A stretch of 64,000 bases of DNA from Anodontia alba (lineage: Eukaryota > Mollusca > Bivalvia > Lucinida > Lucinidae): the NCBI GenBank assembly GCA_964016985.1, contig OZ024823.1:129538112-129602111 (forward strand), read 5' to 3'. Positions within the stretch are counted from its first letter, which is position 1. Every line of letters starts with the position of its first letter. The notes under the pieces are model-generated. The model had not been told where the DNA came from. It ran no database searches and saw nothing but the letters and a program-made list of their open reading frames with translations. Shown here piece by piece: positions 29,503 through 43,000 of the stretch. A program made the position numbers and the translations under genes.

Positions 29503-32500
29503 GTATATATCTGCCCAGCACTCAACGTTGAAACAACATCGGTTTAACTTTGAATCAACGTCAAAACATTGAATCAACGGTGAATCGACTTTGTTTCAAC
29601 GTTGTGTGCCCACTGGGTCAATCAGTCAGCAACCGTCTGTAAATTTTGTAAAAGACACTTACACAGGTATAGATAGAGTCAGTCAACATCGCATTTTAGG
29701 ACATACACAGGTAAGATCAGTTAAATTTGCAACAATCTGCACAAGGTCTTTACATAGCCACATACATGAACAGTAAACAGCCGTCCGTACAAGGTAAATC
29801 CACAGGCACATATATGAACAGTAAGTGACCTTCCATACAAGACCATATATGTACATATCTGAACAGTAAGCAACCGTTCAAGACACACAGACACATATAT
29901 GAATAGTAAGCGACCGTACATACTAGGCACTTTCACGTGCATATATATGAACAGTAAGCGACCATCTATACATACATCTTATGCAGGCACATATACGAAT
30001 AGTAAGCGACCGTCCGTACAAGCCTCATTCACAGGCACACAAATGAACAGTAAGCAACCGTCTATACAAATCACATATATTAACACTAAGCGACCATGCA
30101 TATAAAACATGTATACAGGCACATATTTGAACATTAAGCAACCGTCCATACAAGGCACTACCATAGGCACATTAATGAACAGTGAGTGACTGCCCATACA
30201 AAACACTTCATTAGGCACATATATGAATAGCAACAAGCACACGTATAAACAGTACGCAGCCACATATGTGAAGAGTAAGCGACCATTCACAAAATGTACT
30301 TACACAGGCACATATATGAAGAGTAAGCAACCGTCCTTGCAGCGCATTAGACAGACAGATCCAGACACATAAATGAACAGTAAGCGACCATGCATAAGAG
30401 GCACTTACACAGGCACAAAAATGAATATTAAGCCACCGTCAATACTAAACACTTACACATGCATATGCATTAACAGTAAGCGGCCGTCCGTATAAGGCAT
30501 GGGCACAGGCTTATGTGCAAACGGTACGCAGGCAGACGTTTAAACAGTAAGCGACAGGGACTTACACAGGCATATATATGAACATTAAGCGACCGTCTAT
30601 ACACGGTAATTGTATAGGCACATGTATGAAAAGTAAGCGACTATTCATACAATCCACATACACATACACATGTATAAACAGTACGCATGCACATACATTA
30701 ACAGTAAGCTACTACCGTCCATACTAAATACTTACACAGGCACATGTATAAACAGAAAGCGACATTCCATACAAGACACTTACACATGCACATGTAAGGT
30801 AAGTAAGCAACCATTCATAAAATGCTCTTACACAGGGGCATATATAAGCAGTAAGCGACTGACCATATAAGGCATTTCCGCAGGCACATATTTGAATAAT
30901 GAACGACAGTGCAAATAAAACACTAACGCAGACACATATTTGAAAATTAAGCGACCGTCCATACAAAACATTTACACAGGCACATGTGTGAACAGTAAGC
31001 GATCTATCATACAAGGCACGTGCAAAGACACAAATACAAATAGTATGCAGGCAGATATATAACAGTAAGCGACCGAACATAAAAAAACAGATATACGGGC
31101 GCATATATAAACAGTAAGCGACAGTTCTTACAAGACACACATGAACATGTATGAACAAAAAGCAAACATCCATGAAAGGCTCTTATACAGGTTCATGTAT
31201 TAACCCTTAAAGCGCCAAGAAAAACTGCATCTGAAAATGTCGTCTGTTTATGTCGGCTGCTAAATATTCTTGCAAACTTTTCAAACCTATTTTTGCATAC
31301 AGGCAAACAGTGTGGACCCAGAGCAGGTCCACACTGTTTGCAGAAGTGACTTATAAAGTAACCAGCAGAAGACAAAGCAGACGACAATAGTTTTGATTGG
31401 CGCTTTAAGGGTTAACATAAAACTATCGTCCATACAAGACACGTTCACAGGCGCATATATGAACAGTAAGCCTCTATCCGCCCAAGGTACTTACACAGGC
31501 TTATATATGAAGAGTGAGCAACCGTCCTTGCAAAGCTTTACACAGGCACATAAATGAAACAGTAAGCGACCGTGCACATAAGGCACTTACACAGGCACAT
31601 ATATGAATATTAAGCGACCGTCCATACTAAAAGTGTAAACAGTAAGCGGCAGTTCATACAAGACACTTACACATGTACATATATGAGAAGTAAGCAATCA
31701 TACACACAAAAAAAAAAAACAAACAAAAGAACAAAAAAAAACATCTGTATGAACAGTAAGCGGCCGTCCATACAAGCCACGCACACAGACACACGTACAA
31801 ACAATGCGTAGACACATATCGTTCATCTGTCATTACTGACAATGACCAATCCTAGTCAACTGTGTGAGTTTTCATTATTTGTGTGTTCTAAGATGGCTGA
31901 TAAGACAAGTCTTAGCTCTAAACTGCCTGTTGCAGATAGAACAAAAGAAGTCTGAGGAAGAAAGCTCTGTTGATGCCTTAGCTCTGGCTTTCCGCTGTGC
32001 ACGTTTCTACTCCGTTTCGCTTATCCTTTTTGCTTCGTATTCACCAGCTCCCTTTCTTATGAGGCCTTGCCACTTTGTTCGATCCTGTGCAATCTGTTCC
32101 CACTACTCTATTGGTATGTTGAAGTCTTTAAGGGAGGCTTTGAGGGTGTCCTTGTATCGTTTCTTCTGACCATCATGGGAGGGCAGACACATATATAATC
32201 AGAAAACGACCGTCCGTAGGCTAGATAGGGCACTTACACAGGCACCTGTATCAACAGTAAGCAACGGTCCGTACAAGACACACATGTACATGTATGAATA
32301 GTATACTAGCAGCCATCCATAAAAGGCTCTTACACAGGCGGATATATGAGCAGTTAGCGACTGTCCATACAAGACATTTGCACAGGCACAAATATGAACA
32401 GTGAGCAGCCATCCATAAAAGGCTCTTACACAGGAGCATATACGAACAATGAGCAACTGCCCATACAAGCCACTTACACAGACACATTTATCAACAGTAA

Positions 32501-33992
32501 GCGGCCATCTACACAAGATATATACACTGGGCCAGATAGAAACTATCCGCACAAAGTGCTTACATAACGGCGGCCAGAAACTATCCACACAAGGAATTTA
32601 CACATGCACTCATGTGAGAAACTTAAACAAGTATATTCCGGATACATCAGTAGCACTGATCCAGTTGATAGAACATCCGTCTTCGGATCAGGAGGATAAT
32701 AGTTCGATCTCCAGCTGGCTCATACTTAAACCTTTCTAAAATTGCTAATAGCCTCTCTTTTCCCAGGTGCTTAGCATTAGGAAGGTCGGTATGCTGTGAC
32801 TACTTTATGAGAACGTCCATGGCTAAGCATTCAAGTACTGCTGAATGTGTCTTTCGGAAACAGAAATTACATGGGGACCCAAAAGAACTCCATGTTTTAT
32901 GTGTTTCTTTTAAACGCCTATACTATCTGCTCATCTGGGTCTTTACTGTTCCCTTGTGGTCTTTGGAAAGGAGAAACGACCTTATGACATATGCCATCAG
33001 CGTAGACTCAGCCTGCGCAGAACGTGCAGGCTGAACAGTCTACATTGGTCGCTAACATAATATCAAAGATTCTTTAAGCGAATAATGTAGACTCTGATCA
33101 GACAGCGCGGATGCGCGGGCATATCAAAGTCTACGTAGGTTGCCTACGCCGTTGATCGCTTGGAGAACAGATACTAGATAAGAGTGGGTATTGAGATAAT
33201 ATTTTCATATTTCTCCATGTGTTGTGGGTACTTATTAGAAGTGCCTCGGCTATTGTTGGTACTTATTATAAGCACCTCGACGAGGCGCTTCTAATGAGTA
33301 CCACAACATATGTTTTCGTGGAGAAATGGAGAAATAAGAAAAATATGAATAATTTTTGGTTGAAAAAAGCGCCTTAACAAGAGTTATGTAAACTAAACTA
33401 TATTACATTACAGGTGTTCATCAAATGGGATTATTTTGGAGTATGATCCCAGCCCCCTTTGAACCTCCATGGCTTCGATTGTTTAAACGCGATGCCACAG
33501 AACCACTTGTTACAAATATATCTGTATATAAAGGCAAAATAGACTTCGAAGACCTATACTCAACACAACATGAATCATTAGTTTATAAAACTATAAACAG
33601 ACGGTACATGGGCAAAGGTGTCAAAAGGTTAAAGGTCAAACATGGACGTCTTAGGGGATCTGTGTTTGTGCCACCAGGTATGTATGGCTAACGTTGTTAT
33701 ACTCTGCACATTTAAGCCGAGACACGGCATTTCCAAGACTGCATGTGCGCCCAGCGAAAACAGATCAGCCTGCGCATCCGCGCAGTCTGATCAGAGTCTT
33801 CACAGGGCACTCTGCTAAGGAGCCAAAGCGTCTTCAGGCGGACAGCGAAGGCTCTGTCCTCACTGAGCGCACATCCAGTCTTGCAGGAAACGCTGTTCCG
33901 GTCCAGCTCATTTATGAATATTCATGATACGTTTTTGAATGAATAGTTGTCTCCATCCCTACCCATCTGTTGGCTGTTGGCTAACAGTTTGT

Positions 33993-34080
<88 letters not shown>

Positions 34081-37000
34081 ATGCATGTGTCATGGTTAGC
34101 TGTACGCTCGGTTGCTGGTTCCATGGGACAAATATGAGCGGATTTGCATGAAAACGAAATGCATGCGGGCTGAGAATGCGCAATCCAGCACGTCAGACAG
34201 GCAATGTCATTCTGTGTCCGTACACAAAGTATTGTAAAATGCAAATACTAGAAGGCAAAGATTTAGAATAAGATTTTATTGTATGTCAGTTCTTAAGTCG
34301 TATAGGCTTTATATTTTCACAAATACAATAACTGGCATAACACAAGTTACCGTGTTCAAAGCCATACTGATGGCTTCTAGATTAGTCGTTGCTCCAGCTA
34401 AGAAGAGGTATCCACATCATGTTTTCTTATTCTCCACGAAAACACATGTTGTGGGTACTCATTAGGAGCGCATCAATAAGGCGCTTCTAATGAGCACCAC
34501 AACATATGTTTTCATCGAGAAATACGAAAAATGCAAGTACTATTAGGCTGAATAATGTGTATTATCTGGTGTTATTCTAGAGTGGGTATTGAGTTTTCTT
34601 ATTACATGGGCTCTATATTTTCAGGTAATGGACCGTTCGCTGCAGTAATTGACATGTTCGGCACAGCGGGCGCTCTAGCTGAATTCAGAGCCGCATTGTT
34701 AGCTTCGAGAGGATTCGTGGCCTATGCCTTGCCGTATTTCGCACTCGAAGACTTACCTAATACATTAGAAAATATACATTTTGAATATTTTATGGTATGT
34801 AAAACTCTTATTGCAGAAGAAAAAAAACGCCAAAGTAGTTTTAGATAGAACGTTTCCCGTACAGATGCTCGTCAGCCGCCATACTGAAAGACCGTAGGCC
34901 CACAGGATGAAGTCATGACATGGAAACGTTATACAGTCAAACCTCAGTGCCTCGAACATCTTTGGGACCATGGAAATTCGTTCGAAACATGGGTACTTCG
35001 AGCCACTGAGGGTTAATCATAGCACTAATTCAGGAAGCAAACAGTGATAATTTAGGGAAATCTTTTTCGATTTCTACACAATAATTGTATGTTGTGTGTA
35101 CTCATTAGAATCGCCTCGATGAGGCGATTCTAATGAGTACACACAACATACAATTCCATGATAAAATAAGACAAAAAATCCCTAAATATTTATTTTCTTG
35201 AGCTATTGGAAGAATTTTGTAGGGACTGAAAAAAGAGTTCGAATCATCCACGGTAAACGAGCCATCCGTGTTCGAGCCATTGAGGTTATACTGTATGTAA
35301 CTACAGGCGCTTGAAGTTCTATCTCAGCAATCCTCTTTAAACATCTGAAACCGGCGGGGAGGTTCAAATGCAGTATCGTAGACATTGCTCTGAATACCTC
35401 TTATATCAAGTTAGTTTAAGGATTGGTGCACAGAATTTCAAGCGCCTGTAATGCACAAATTCAAAACAAACTCATACTGCAAGTGTAGTATAACTTTAAA
35501 GACAACAATATCTATTTTATATAAACAATATCTCAGACTATAGTTAACGTCACGTCATGGTCGCGTATGAGCAAAACCGAAACCGGTGATATTAATCTTG
35601 TCTGTTTAGATGATTGGAAATATAGAACAATCTATAAAGTTTAACTGGTAAGAAAAAACTTTCACGAAGGAGCGTGAAAAAAAAAAAAAAAAAAAAAATA
35701 ACACACAAACGTTGATTTTTAGACACGCTCCTAAGTGAGATTTTTCATATCAAGAAAACACTGTTCGTTATTTTACATATTATATACCTTTTTATGCCAG
35801 GGTAATTTTATGTTTTCTTGAAAACGCAATAAAACCGTTTCAGTCTGAGCGAAGGACACTTTACAACGTAAGCAACTTCGAGTATGGGCAAACAGCACTC
35901 ATTTGTCTGGTTCAAGTACTTTCGCTATAGGCAGTATTAGTGAAAATAAAATGTATCAACATGGGGAGCAGTCTACAATAATATATCGGCTTTCCTGTCT
36001 ACTATACGCAAAGAAGAAACCGATGGAGATATTAAATCCGAAAGCAAAGAATGTAGAACTGCATAATTTGTGCGCATAAACCTAGACTGCCTGTCCACAA
36101 AAACGATGAATTAGAGCAAATAAAAAATGGATTGCTATTCATTATACGAAAACCGTGAATCATGAATAGGGCACACTTGACACAACAGCCGTATGTGAGA
36201 AAAATAAATTCTATACGGTGTATTTTAAAAGACTCTTCCATCTTTGAGTTTGGGCATGACCATTGTTGAAAACGGGGGCTTCAGTCAAAATTCAAAATAC
36301 TAAATGGCAAACAGTGTAGATCCAGATGGGACGGCTCGTTACCAATCATCTCGTCTGGGTCTTTACTGTTTGCAAAGGCACTTTTCTTTTGGTTTATAGG
36401 GATGAAACAATTATAAACGTCTTGAGTGCTATGACTTTATATATTACAGGAAGCTACAGACTGGTTGGCATCTCAGCCTTATGTTTGCCAAAATGGTATT
36501 GGTGTTATTGGAGTTTCAAAGGGCGGAGAGTTAGCTTTACAAATGGCCTACTACAGTCCAAAGGTTAGTCCTCAAAACATGTCATGCAAAACTGTAGTAA
36601 ACGACAATCTGAAATGTTCCCTGTATGTTTCAGAGAAAAATAATGCTTGGCATTTCATGTTAATTGTCTGGCTGGGTGTGCCGGAAACCAAACAGTAAGT
36701 CACAAAAATGGTTTCCTGATGAAAATGGTGGATATCTTGTCTTCTTAATTGAATATCCCAACTTTTACGAAAGAAAAAAGGAAAAACTCCTACTAATTTC
36801 ATTGTAATCCAGAGTAATCTGAAATGGTTTTTTATGTAACTAGTATATATAAATACATTAATAAACTAAGTTTGTCAGTACCCGAGCATTTTTATGCCCC
36901 GCCACCAAAAAAGTGGCGGGGTATTATGTTATACCCTCTGAAATTTTGAGTGTCCGTCCGTCCGTTCGTCTATCCGTTCGTCCGTCCGTCAGCGCCCCCA

Positions 37001-40000
37001 CCATTCATCTGCCCGCAACATCTCCTACAGTTTTAGGCCAATCCTTTTCAAACTTTACAGGCGCTTTTAGGATGGTCTAAAGATATGCATATTGTTTTTT
37101 TCAGATTCCTGAAATTATTTTTTATCACATTTTTTTTTTTTTTTTTTTTTTCATTTTTTACAGACATTTTTCGAGCCCTAATACTACAGAAATGTATAGG
37201 GAGTATGTACCTTCTGCCCGCAACTCCTCCTACAGTTTTGGTTTAAACATATTTTATTGTAACATATAACTATCATTACAACATGATGCAAGTCATTATA
37301 CAAATTGGGATTAGAACGAAAGCACAAGTACTTATATAGTTCCTCTCCCACAAACAATCGACATGTATACATAATGGCGAATTTCGAGCAAGATACGTTA
37401 GAGCAAGTAACATAATGTAGTGATAATTAACAATAAGTGTTGGTTTTACATGTTTGGGTGATAAAAATGATGAAAATCTGATGTAAAGTTTTACACCAAA
37501 TAGTAATCATTTCCTATAAAGCATTTTGAGGTTAGCAAAGGTTAAGAAAATGTAAGTGGACAAAACAAGAGGCGGTGAGGTGGAGGGGTAGAAGTGGGGG
37601 GTGGGGGGGGGAGATGGAAGGGGGTAGGTGGGAAATTGGGATTGAGGGGTCGGGGCACTACAGTTTTAGGCCAATCCTTTTCAAACTTTACAGGCGCTTT
37701 TAGGATGGTCTGAAGATATGCATATTGTTTTTTCAGAATCCTGAAATTTTTTTATCACATATTTTGCATTTTTAACTTAGACTTTTTTCGAGCCCTAATA
37801 CTACAGAAATGTATAGGGAGTATGTACCTTCTGCCCGCAACTCCTCCTACAGTTTTAGGCTAATCCTTTTGAAACTTTACAGGCGCTTTTAGGATGGTCT
37901 GAAGATGTGCATATTGTTTTTTCAGAATCCTGAAATTATTTTTTATTACATTTTTTTTTGCATTTTTAACTTAGACTTTTTTCGAGCCCAAATACTGGAG
38001 AAATGTATAGGGAGTATGTACCTTCTGCCCGCAACTCCTCCTACAGTTTTAGGCTAATCCTTTTGAAACTTTACAGGCGCTTTTAAGATGGTCTGAAGAT
38101 ATGCATATTGTTTTTTCAGAATCCTGAAATTATTTTTTTAACATTTTTTGCATTTTTAACTTAGACTTTTTTCGAGCCCTAATACTACAGAAATGAATAG
38201 GGAGTATGTACCTTCTGCCCGCAACTCCTCCTACAGTTTTAGGCTAATCATTTTGAAACTTTACAGGTGCTTTAAGGATGGCTTGAAGATATGCATATTG
38301 TTTTTTCAGAATCCTGAAATTATTTTTATTACATTTTTTTGCATTTTTAACTTAGACTTTTTTCGAGCCCTAATACTACAGAAATGTATAGGGAGTATGT
38401 ACCTTGTATGCGCAACTCCTCCTACATTTTCAGGCCGATCCTTTTGAAACTTTACACACGCTTTTAGGATGGTCTGAAGATATGCATATTGTTTTTTTTT
38501 TTTCAGAATCCTGAAATTATTTTTATCACTTTTTATTGCATTTTTAACTTAGACGTTTTTTTTGTTTGTTTTTTTTTTTTTGTTTTTTTTTTTTTGTTTT
38601 GTTTTTGTTTTTTTTAGTTATGAAGTAACTGTTTATTGCTTCTCTTCATGTTTAACTTAGATTGTTTTCAGCCCTACTACAGAAGTGCATAGGGAATATG
38701 TCCCTGTGTAGCGGGGCATGGTGCATGGCTTGCAGTTTTATTTATTTAATTTTTTTTGTGACATCTCTACATGTGTTTTTATTTTGCACAGCGTATCACC
38801 GCATCATTGACCCAAAATGACTGAAATAATTTTGTTAGGGTGTTAAAACATCACGTCTTCAAGCGTTGATCTTCTTATATTCTGCTCAAAGCAAACACTG
38901 TATTACATTTATACGTTTGCGTGGGTACACATCACACAAAATGCCAAAAGCGTTGCCACATTTTGGGCGTGAAATTATATGGCACTTTCCCAACTAGCAT
39001 TCATTATAAATCTATTGCGGGCCGTTATTGGCCCATCATTTACCCTTACGGGTCGATAATGGCCCGCTATAGATTTATGAAGAATGCTTACTGGGTTTTT
39101 GCTGACCAAATTGCCTTCCGCTTTGATCTTTCGATTACAATATTTATGAGTATATCTTTAGTGTGTAAACAGGTATTACCTGTCAAGGCAAACGAATGTT
39201 TTGCTGACAGTGACGTCACGGCAGCTACCACTCTGCCTGGGTAAAGCAGGTTTTGCATGAATTATCATGAGAACGTTAATGATAATTTCATGTCTATATA
39301 TTAATTAAAGCTAAAGGTATCATGTTGGTTAGAATGATCAAATAGCGCAGTGATAGAGCGTAGCGCTCTGGACGAACGATTATATGATTGTTTAGAACAT
39401 GGGACCCTATCGGTACCTCAGTTTTTTGTGTGTTTTATTTAAATTACTTTTTCTTAGCTTTTAATCCTTGTATATTACATATTATATTATATTATTTAGA
39501 TATTATTAGACATTTTTACATGCTTCCGGCGTTCTTGTCCCCATATGCATTTGCACGGATTATCAGCACGTGGTAACCATTCAAACTAAACGTTTAACTA
39601 GACTTAACGGTTTCGTTATCTAACTTTAAAAAAAATATGCAAAGTAGAAAATAAAACATATTGCTACAATGAAAATTCGTTTCATAACTGATAATTGCAA
39701 AATACAGCTTTTTATGTGGTTTTCTTTTAAATTTATTCTTGAAAAAATATAGAATAAAAAACAGATAACGAAACACTAAGATTCGAAACCACAATATCCA
39801 GATTTGTAGTCTAGATAAATTAGCCCTGAGCTACTGTGCGATTTACAGTTACTGCTTCTGATAATATTTATTGAAGGTAGCTATTCGGGTGTCGTTTACC
39901 TATTTATTAAAATGGACGTGGTCTCCAGTGACGTCACTGTCAACTTATTCTCCGAGGATAGTAGTTGTCTCGAGGAATGATGTTTTTCTGACTAGCATAT

Positions 40001-43000
40001 CTAAATTGTACAGTGGAAGGATCCTAATGAATATTTACTGTAAAGGTCAAAGCGACCGGTCAGTTTGGTTGCTACATATCTTCCCACATGTGTCAAATAT
40101 TTTGGACATATCATATATAAATAAAATGCGGTCTGCGGCGTCTGATCGGGGTTTACACTGTTTGCCCAGGTCTGTTTATCTGAATACTAAGGGTAAATAC
40201 GGCGTGTTTATATATGTTTATTGCAGATTAAGGCGGTTGTGACAATCAATGGTACTCCATTTTTCACGGGTATGCCAATGTCTTACAAAGGAGAGCATAT
40301 TGGTTTGTCTGGGTAGGTAGTTTTGTTCACAGGTCTGCAAATAACATTGATACGATGCATGATCACAGATACTTGGGATCAGGTGAGCGTTCTGGCTCAA
40401 ACTGATCTCTTGCATAGATTTTTTAAATTTATTTATTTTTTTTGTACATTTTACTATAATTCGAACACTTCTGATGATCATCAAAATGTTTAGAAACTTC
40501 TAGGCAAAGCTTTAAATAAGCTTCTTTCACCATCCAGGCTCATGTAAGAAATTTTTTTTGTTGAGCCTTGATAGTGAAAGAGACTTTTTTGGGGGGTTAC
40601 AATTTAGAAAAAAAATGATAACACTAACTAGAGTCTCTAATATTAACATTGAGGCCCTCTCAGGGGTTGGGGAACAGAGGAATAAGGCCATTTATATCAG
40701 GGGAACAAGAGAACAAAAGTCTAAAACTGAAGGGAACAGGGGAACAAAGGCAATTTTGGGGAACAGGGAACATAAAAATCAAGATTTTGATTTTGGAGAA
40801 CAAGGGAAAATGCCGATTTTTATCAGGGGAACAAGGGAACAGTATCCCCCTCCCACACCTGGGAGGGCCTCAACATTAGAGTCCCATATTGTATTGATGA
40901 AAAATTGCGAGACAAGAAATAGTTCTTGAAAGAAGTGTCTATATTTGTTGTTACTGGGGAAAGAAAGTAGAGGATATAGTAAATGTGTCACCTTTTTCAT
41001 CTCTGTTTTAATAAACAACTGTTTTCATGTGCTTTTAAGTTCCCCAGAATTGAGACAAGCTTTAAAGTAGAACTCATGGGAAATATGAGGCCCTCCCAGG
41101 GGTTTGGGAGAACAGGGGAATAAGGCCATTTATTTCAGGGGGACAAGAGAAAATGCCGATTTTTTTTCAGGGGAACACGGGGGAGGGCCTCAAATATATA
41201 CTTGCTCCCGTCCGTCCATCTGTATATTTTCAAGTAGGGTTTCTACATACTGTACCAGAACCCGTATGTGGGCTGGTACGATGTAGTTTCCATATTGGCC
41301 CTTGAATACAGACTGGGTTGGAGTAAGCCACTGACGGACAGAGAGCAAATAGTGTGTTACACGGGACCTGACCCATTTTTGAGAGAAAGTTATACAGGCT
41401 TGTAAGCCAGAAGGAAACAGCTTTAGAGCAAGGCTATCTGTGCCATAAAAGTAAAAGGGCTTCAGTATTTTGTCCCGTTACATAATTTGGGGTTCGCCCC
41501 GTTACACAGTATTAACATACCTTCTGCATAATGTTTTGCAAACCTTCCATTATAGTTACTCTTCTGTATACATCTTCTTTATGTTCCCACAAACATGTCT
41601 TTTGTTTCAATTCATTTCTGTACAACATTACCAATTTCCACTAGTAACTCCCCAGATATGACATATTTTGTCATATCTTTTCTGGTTTAAACTTTTTCTT
41701 AAAGTTTGATCCAAAACAAAGCAGTTCTTAATAATCACTTGCTACCAATTTTAAGTATGTAGATCTATAACCGTTACCACTCTCTTGGCAGATTCATTAG
41801 ACGGCCGAAACCATTTTGTGTGTGTGTGTGTGTTTTGTGTGTGTGTTTTGTGTGTATGTGTGTGTGTGGAGGGGGCGGGAGTAAGATATGATAAACTGTT
41901 TTCAAAATGCCGCCTGCTGAATGTTTTCCCAATTTTCTTAGCATTAAGATTGCCTAACCAGTGCAATGCACAACGCACTCACTAATCATCGCACCAGTTT
42001 GTATGGGACGACCATATGGGAAGAAACAGGTAGCTGTTGGTAACCGGCAGATGATGCTTGTTACTCGTGACTAGGCAGTTTTGACACTCAACACAATAAA
42101 ACACTTAGTTATGGTGGTGGTGGCAGGTGATGGAAGTTAAAACTCTGTTTTATTTGCTTCAGATGCATGTATATACAATTTCCCGAAACAAATATTCCAG
42201 AACCTAACAGTAAGACACGGGTAGAAGATGTTTAATATTCGCAAGTACCCAGATTTAACACTCCACACAATTAAACACTTGGCGAGGGGGGCGGGGGTGG
42301 CGGGAGGGAGGGGGGTGGAGGGGTGGCCACTATAAACTCTATTGTATGAGCTTTGTGGGTGCGCATATGTCACACAAACGAATACGTAACAAATGTGTTA
42401 CATATGCGTACAATTGTACGAATATGTAACAGTTACATATGCGTACGAATGCCACATGTCGAAATTTACACATGTGCAAACAATACGAAATCTTCACATC
42501 TTATAAAATTGCAAAAAAAGATCAATACTGTTGGATTGTGTCTTTGATACAGATTAGAGATTGTACATCAGACGCCGCGCTGGTCTGGATCTACCCTGTT
42601 TTGAAAGTCCAAGTGTCCTTTTTAGAGTGACGCTGGTCATATATAGTTAAACAGTGACGACTCAGAGAGATCCTGCAGGAGCGCTCTTGGGTCGTATTCA
42701 TAAAGTATCTTGATTTGTGACATCCTTATCTTTGCATTTCAAAATTATATTTCCTACTAAGTTTCGAGTCAATTCGTCTTTCCGTTCAGGAGAAGAAATT
42801 CAGCATTCATTTTCAAGATGGCGACCAAATTGGCCATTCGATAAAGGAGAACAAAATGCAATAGAATTTCAAGCTGGCAGAATGGGTGGTCATCTTGGAT
42901 TTCCGGTTGAAACGATTTGAAACGCGTTTTTTATGTAAATGTTACTCCGATGCATTCTATCAAGTTTCTAGTCAGCTGGCATTTCGACTGAGGAAAAGTT

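Larger units (their letters stand above)
29625..32560. repeat. Degenerate minisatellite of about 48 bp, related to the 3' end of exon 1
   Basis: Dozens of direct copies of a unit that reads roughly AACAGTAAGCGACCGTCCAT, then ACAAGGCACTTACACAGGCA, then CATATATG. Copies vary in length and sequence. The exon 1 end has GTAAGCCAGCAACCGTCCAT, then ACACGGCACTTACACAG, then the donor GTATATAT, which is nearly the same string. The first intronic copies (near 29664 and 29709) keep CACAG followed by GT; most later ones have CACAGGCAC. The array is interrupted by a TTAA MITE and a LINE fragment. Long open frames on the minus strand here follow from the repeat and are not genes. Confidence 0.8.

Noticed and set aside
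30724..31173. 149-codon minus-strand open frame
   Set aside because: It is a readthrough of the 48-bp minisatellite, whose length is a multiple of three; the repeated CACVSVLYG-type wording follows from that.
29625..32560. Resemblance to a CRISPR-like repeat array
   Set aside because: Units are contiguous with no unique spacers, are degenerate, and lie in an animal intron.
33939..34244. Open frames with long Ile-Tyr runs on both strands
   Set aside because: They translate the (TA)n microsatellite.
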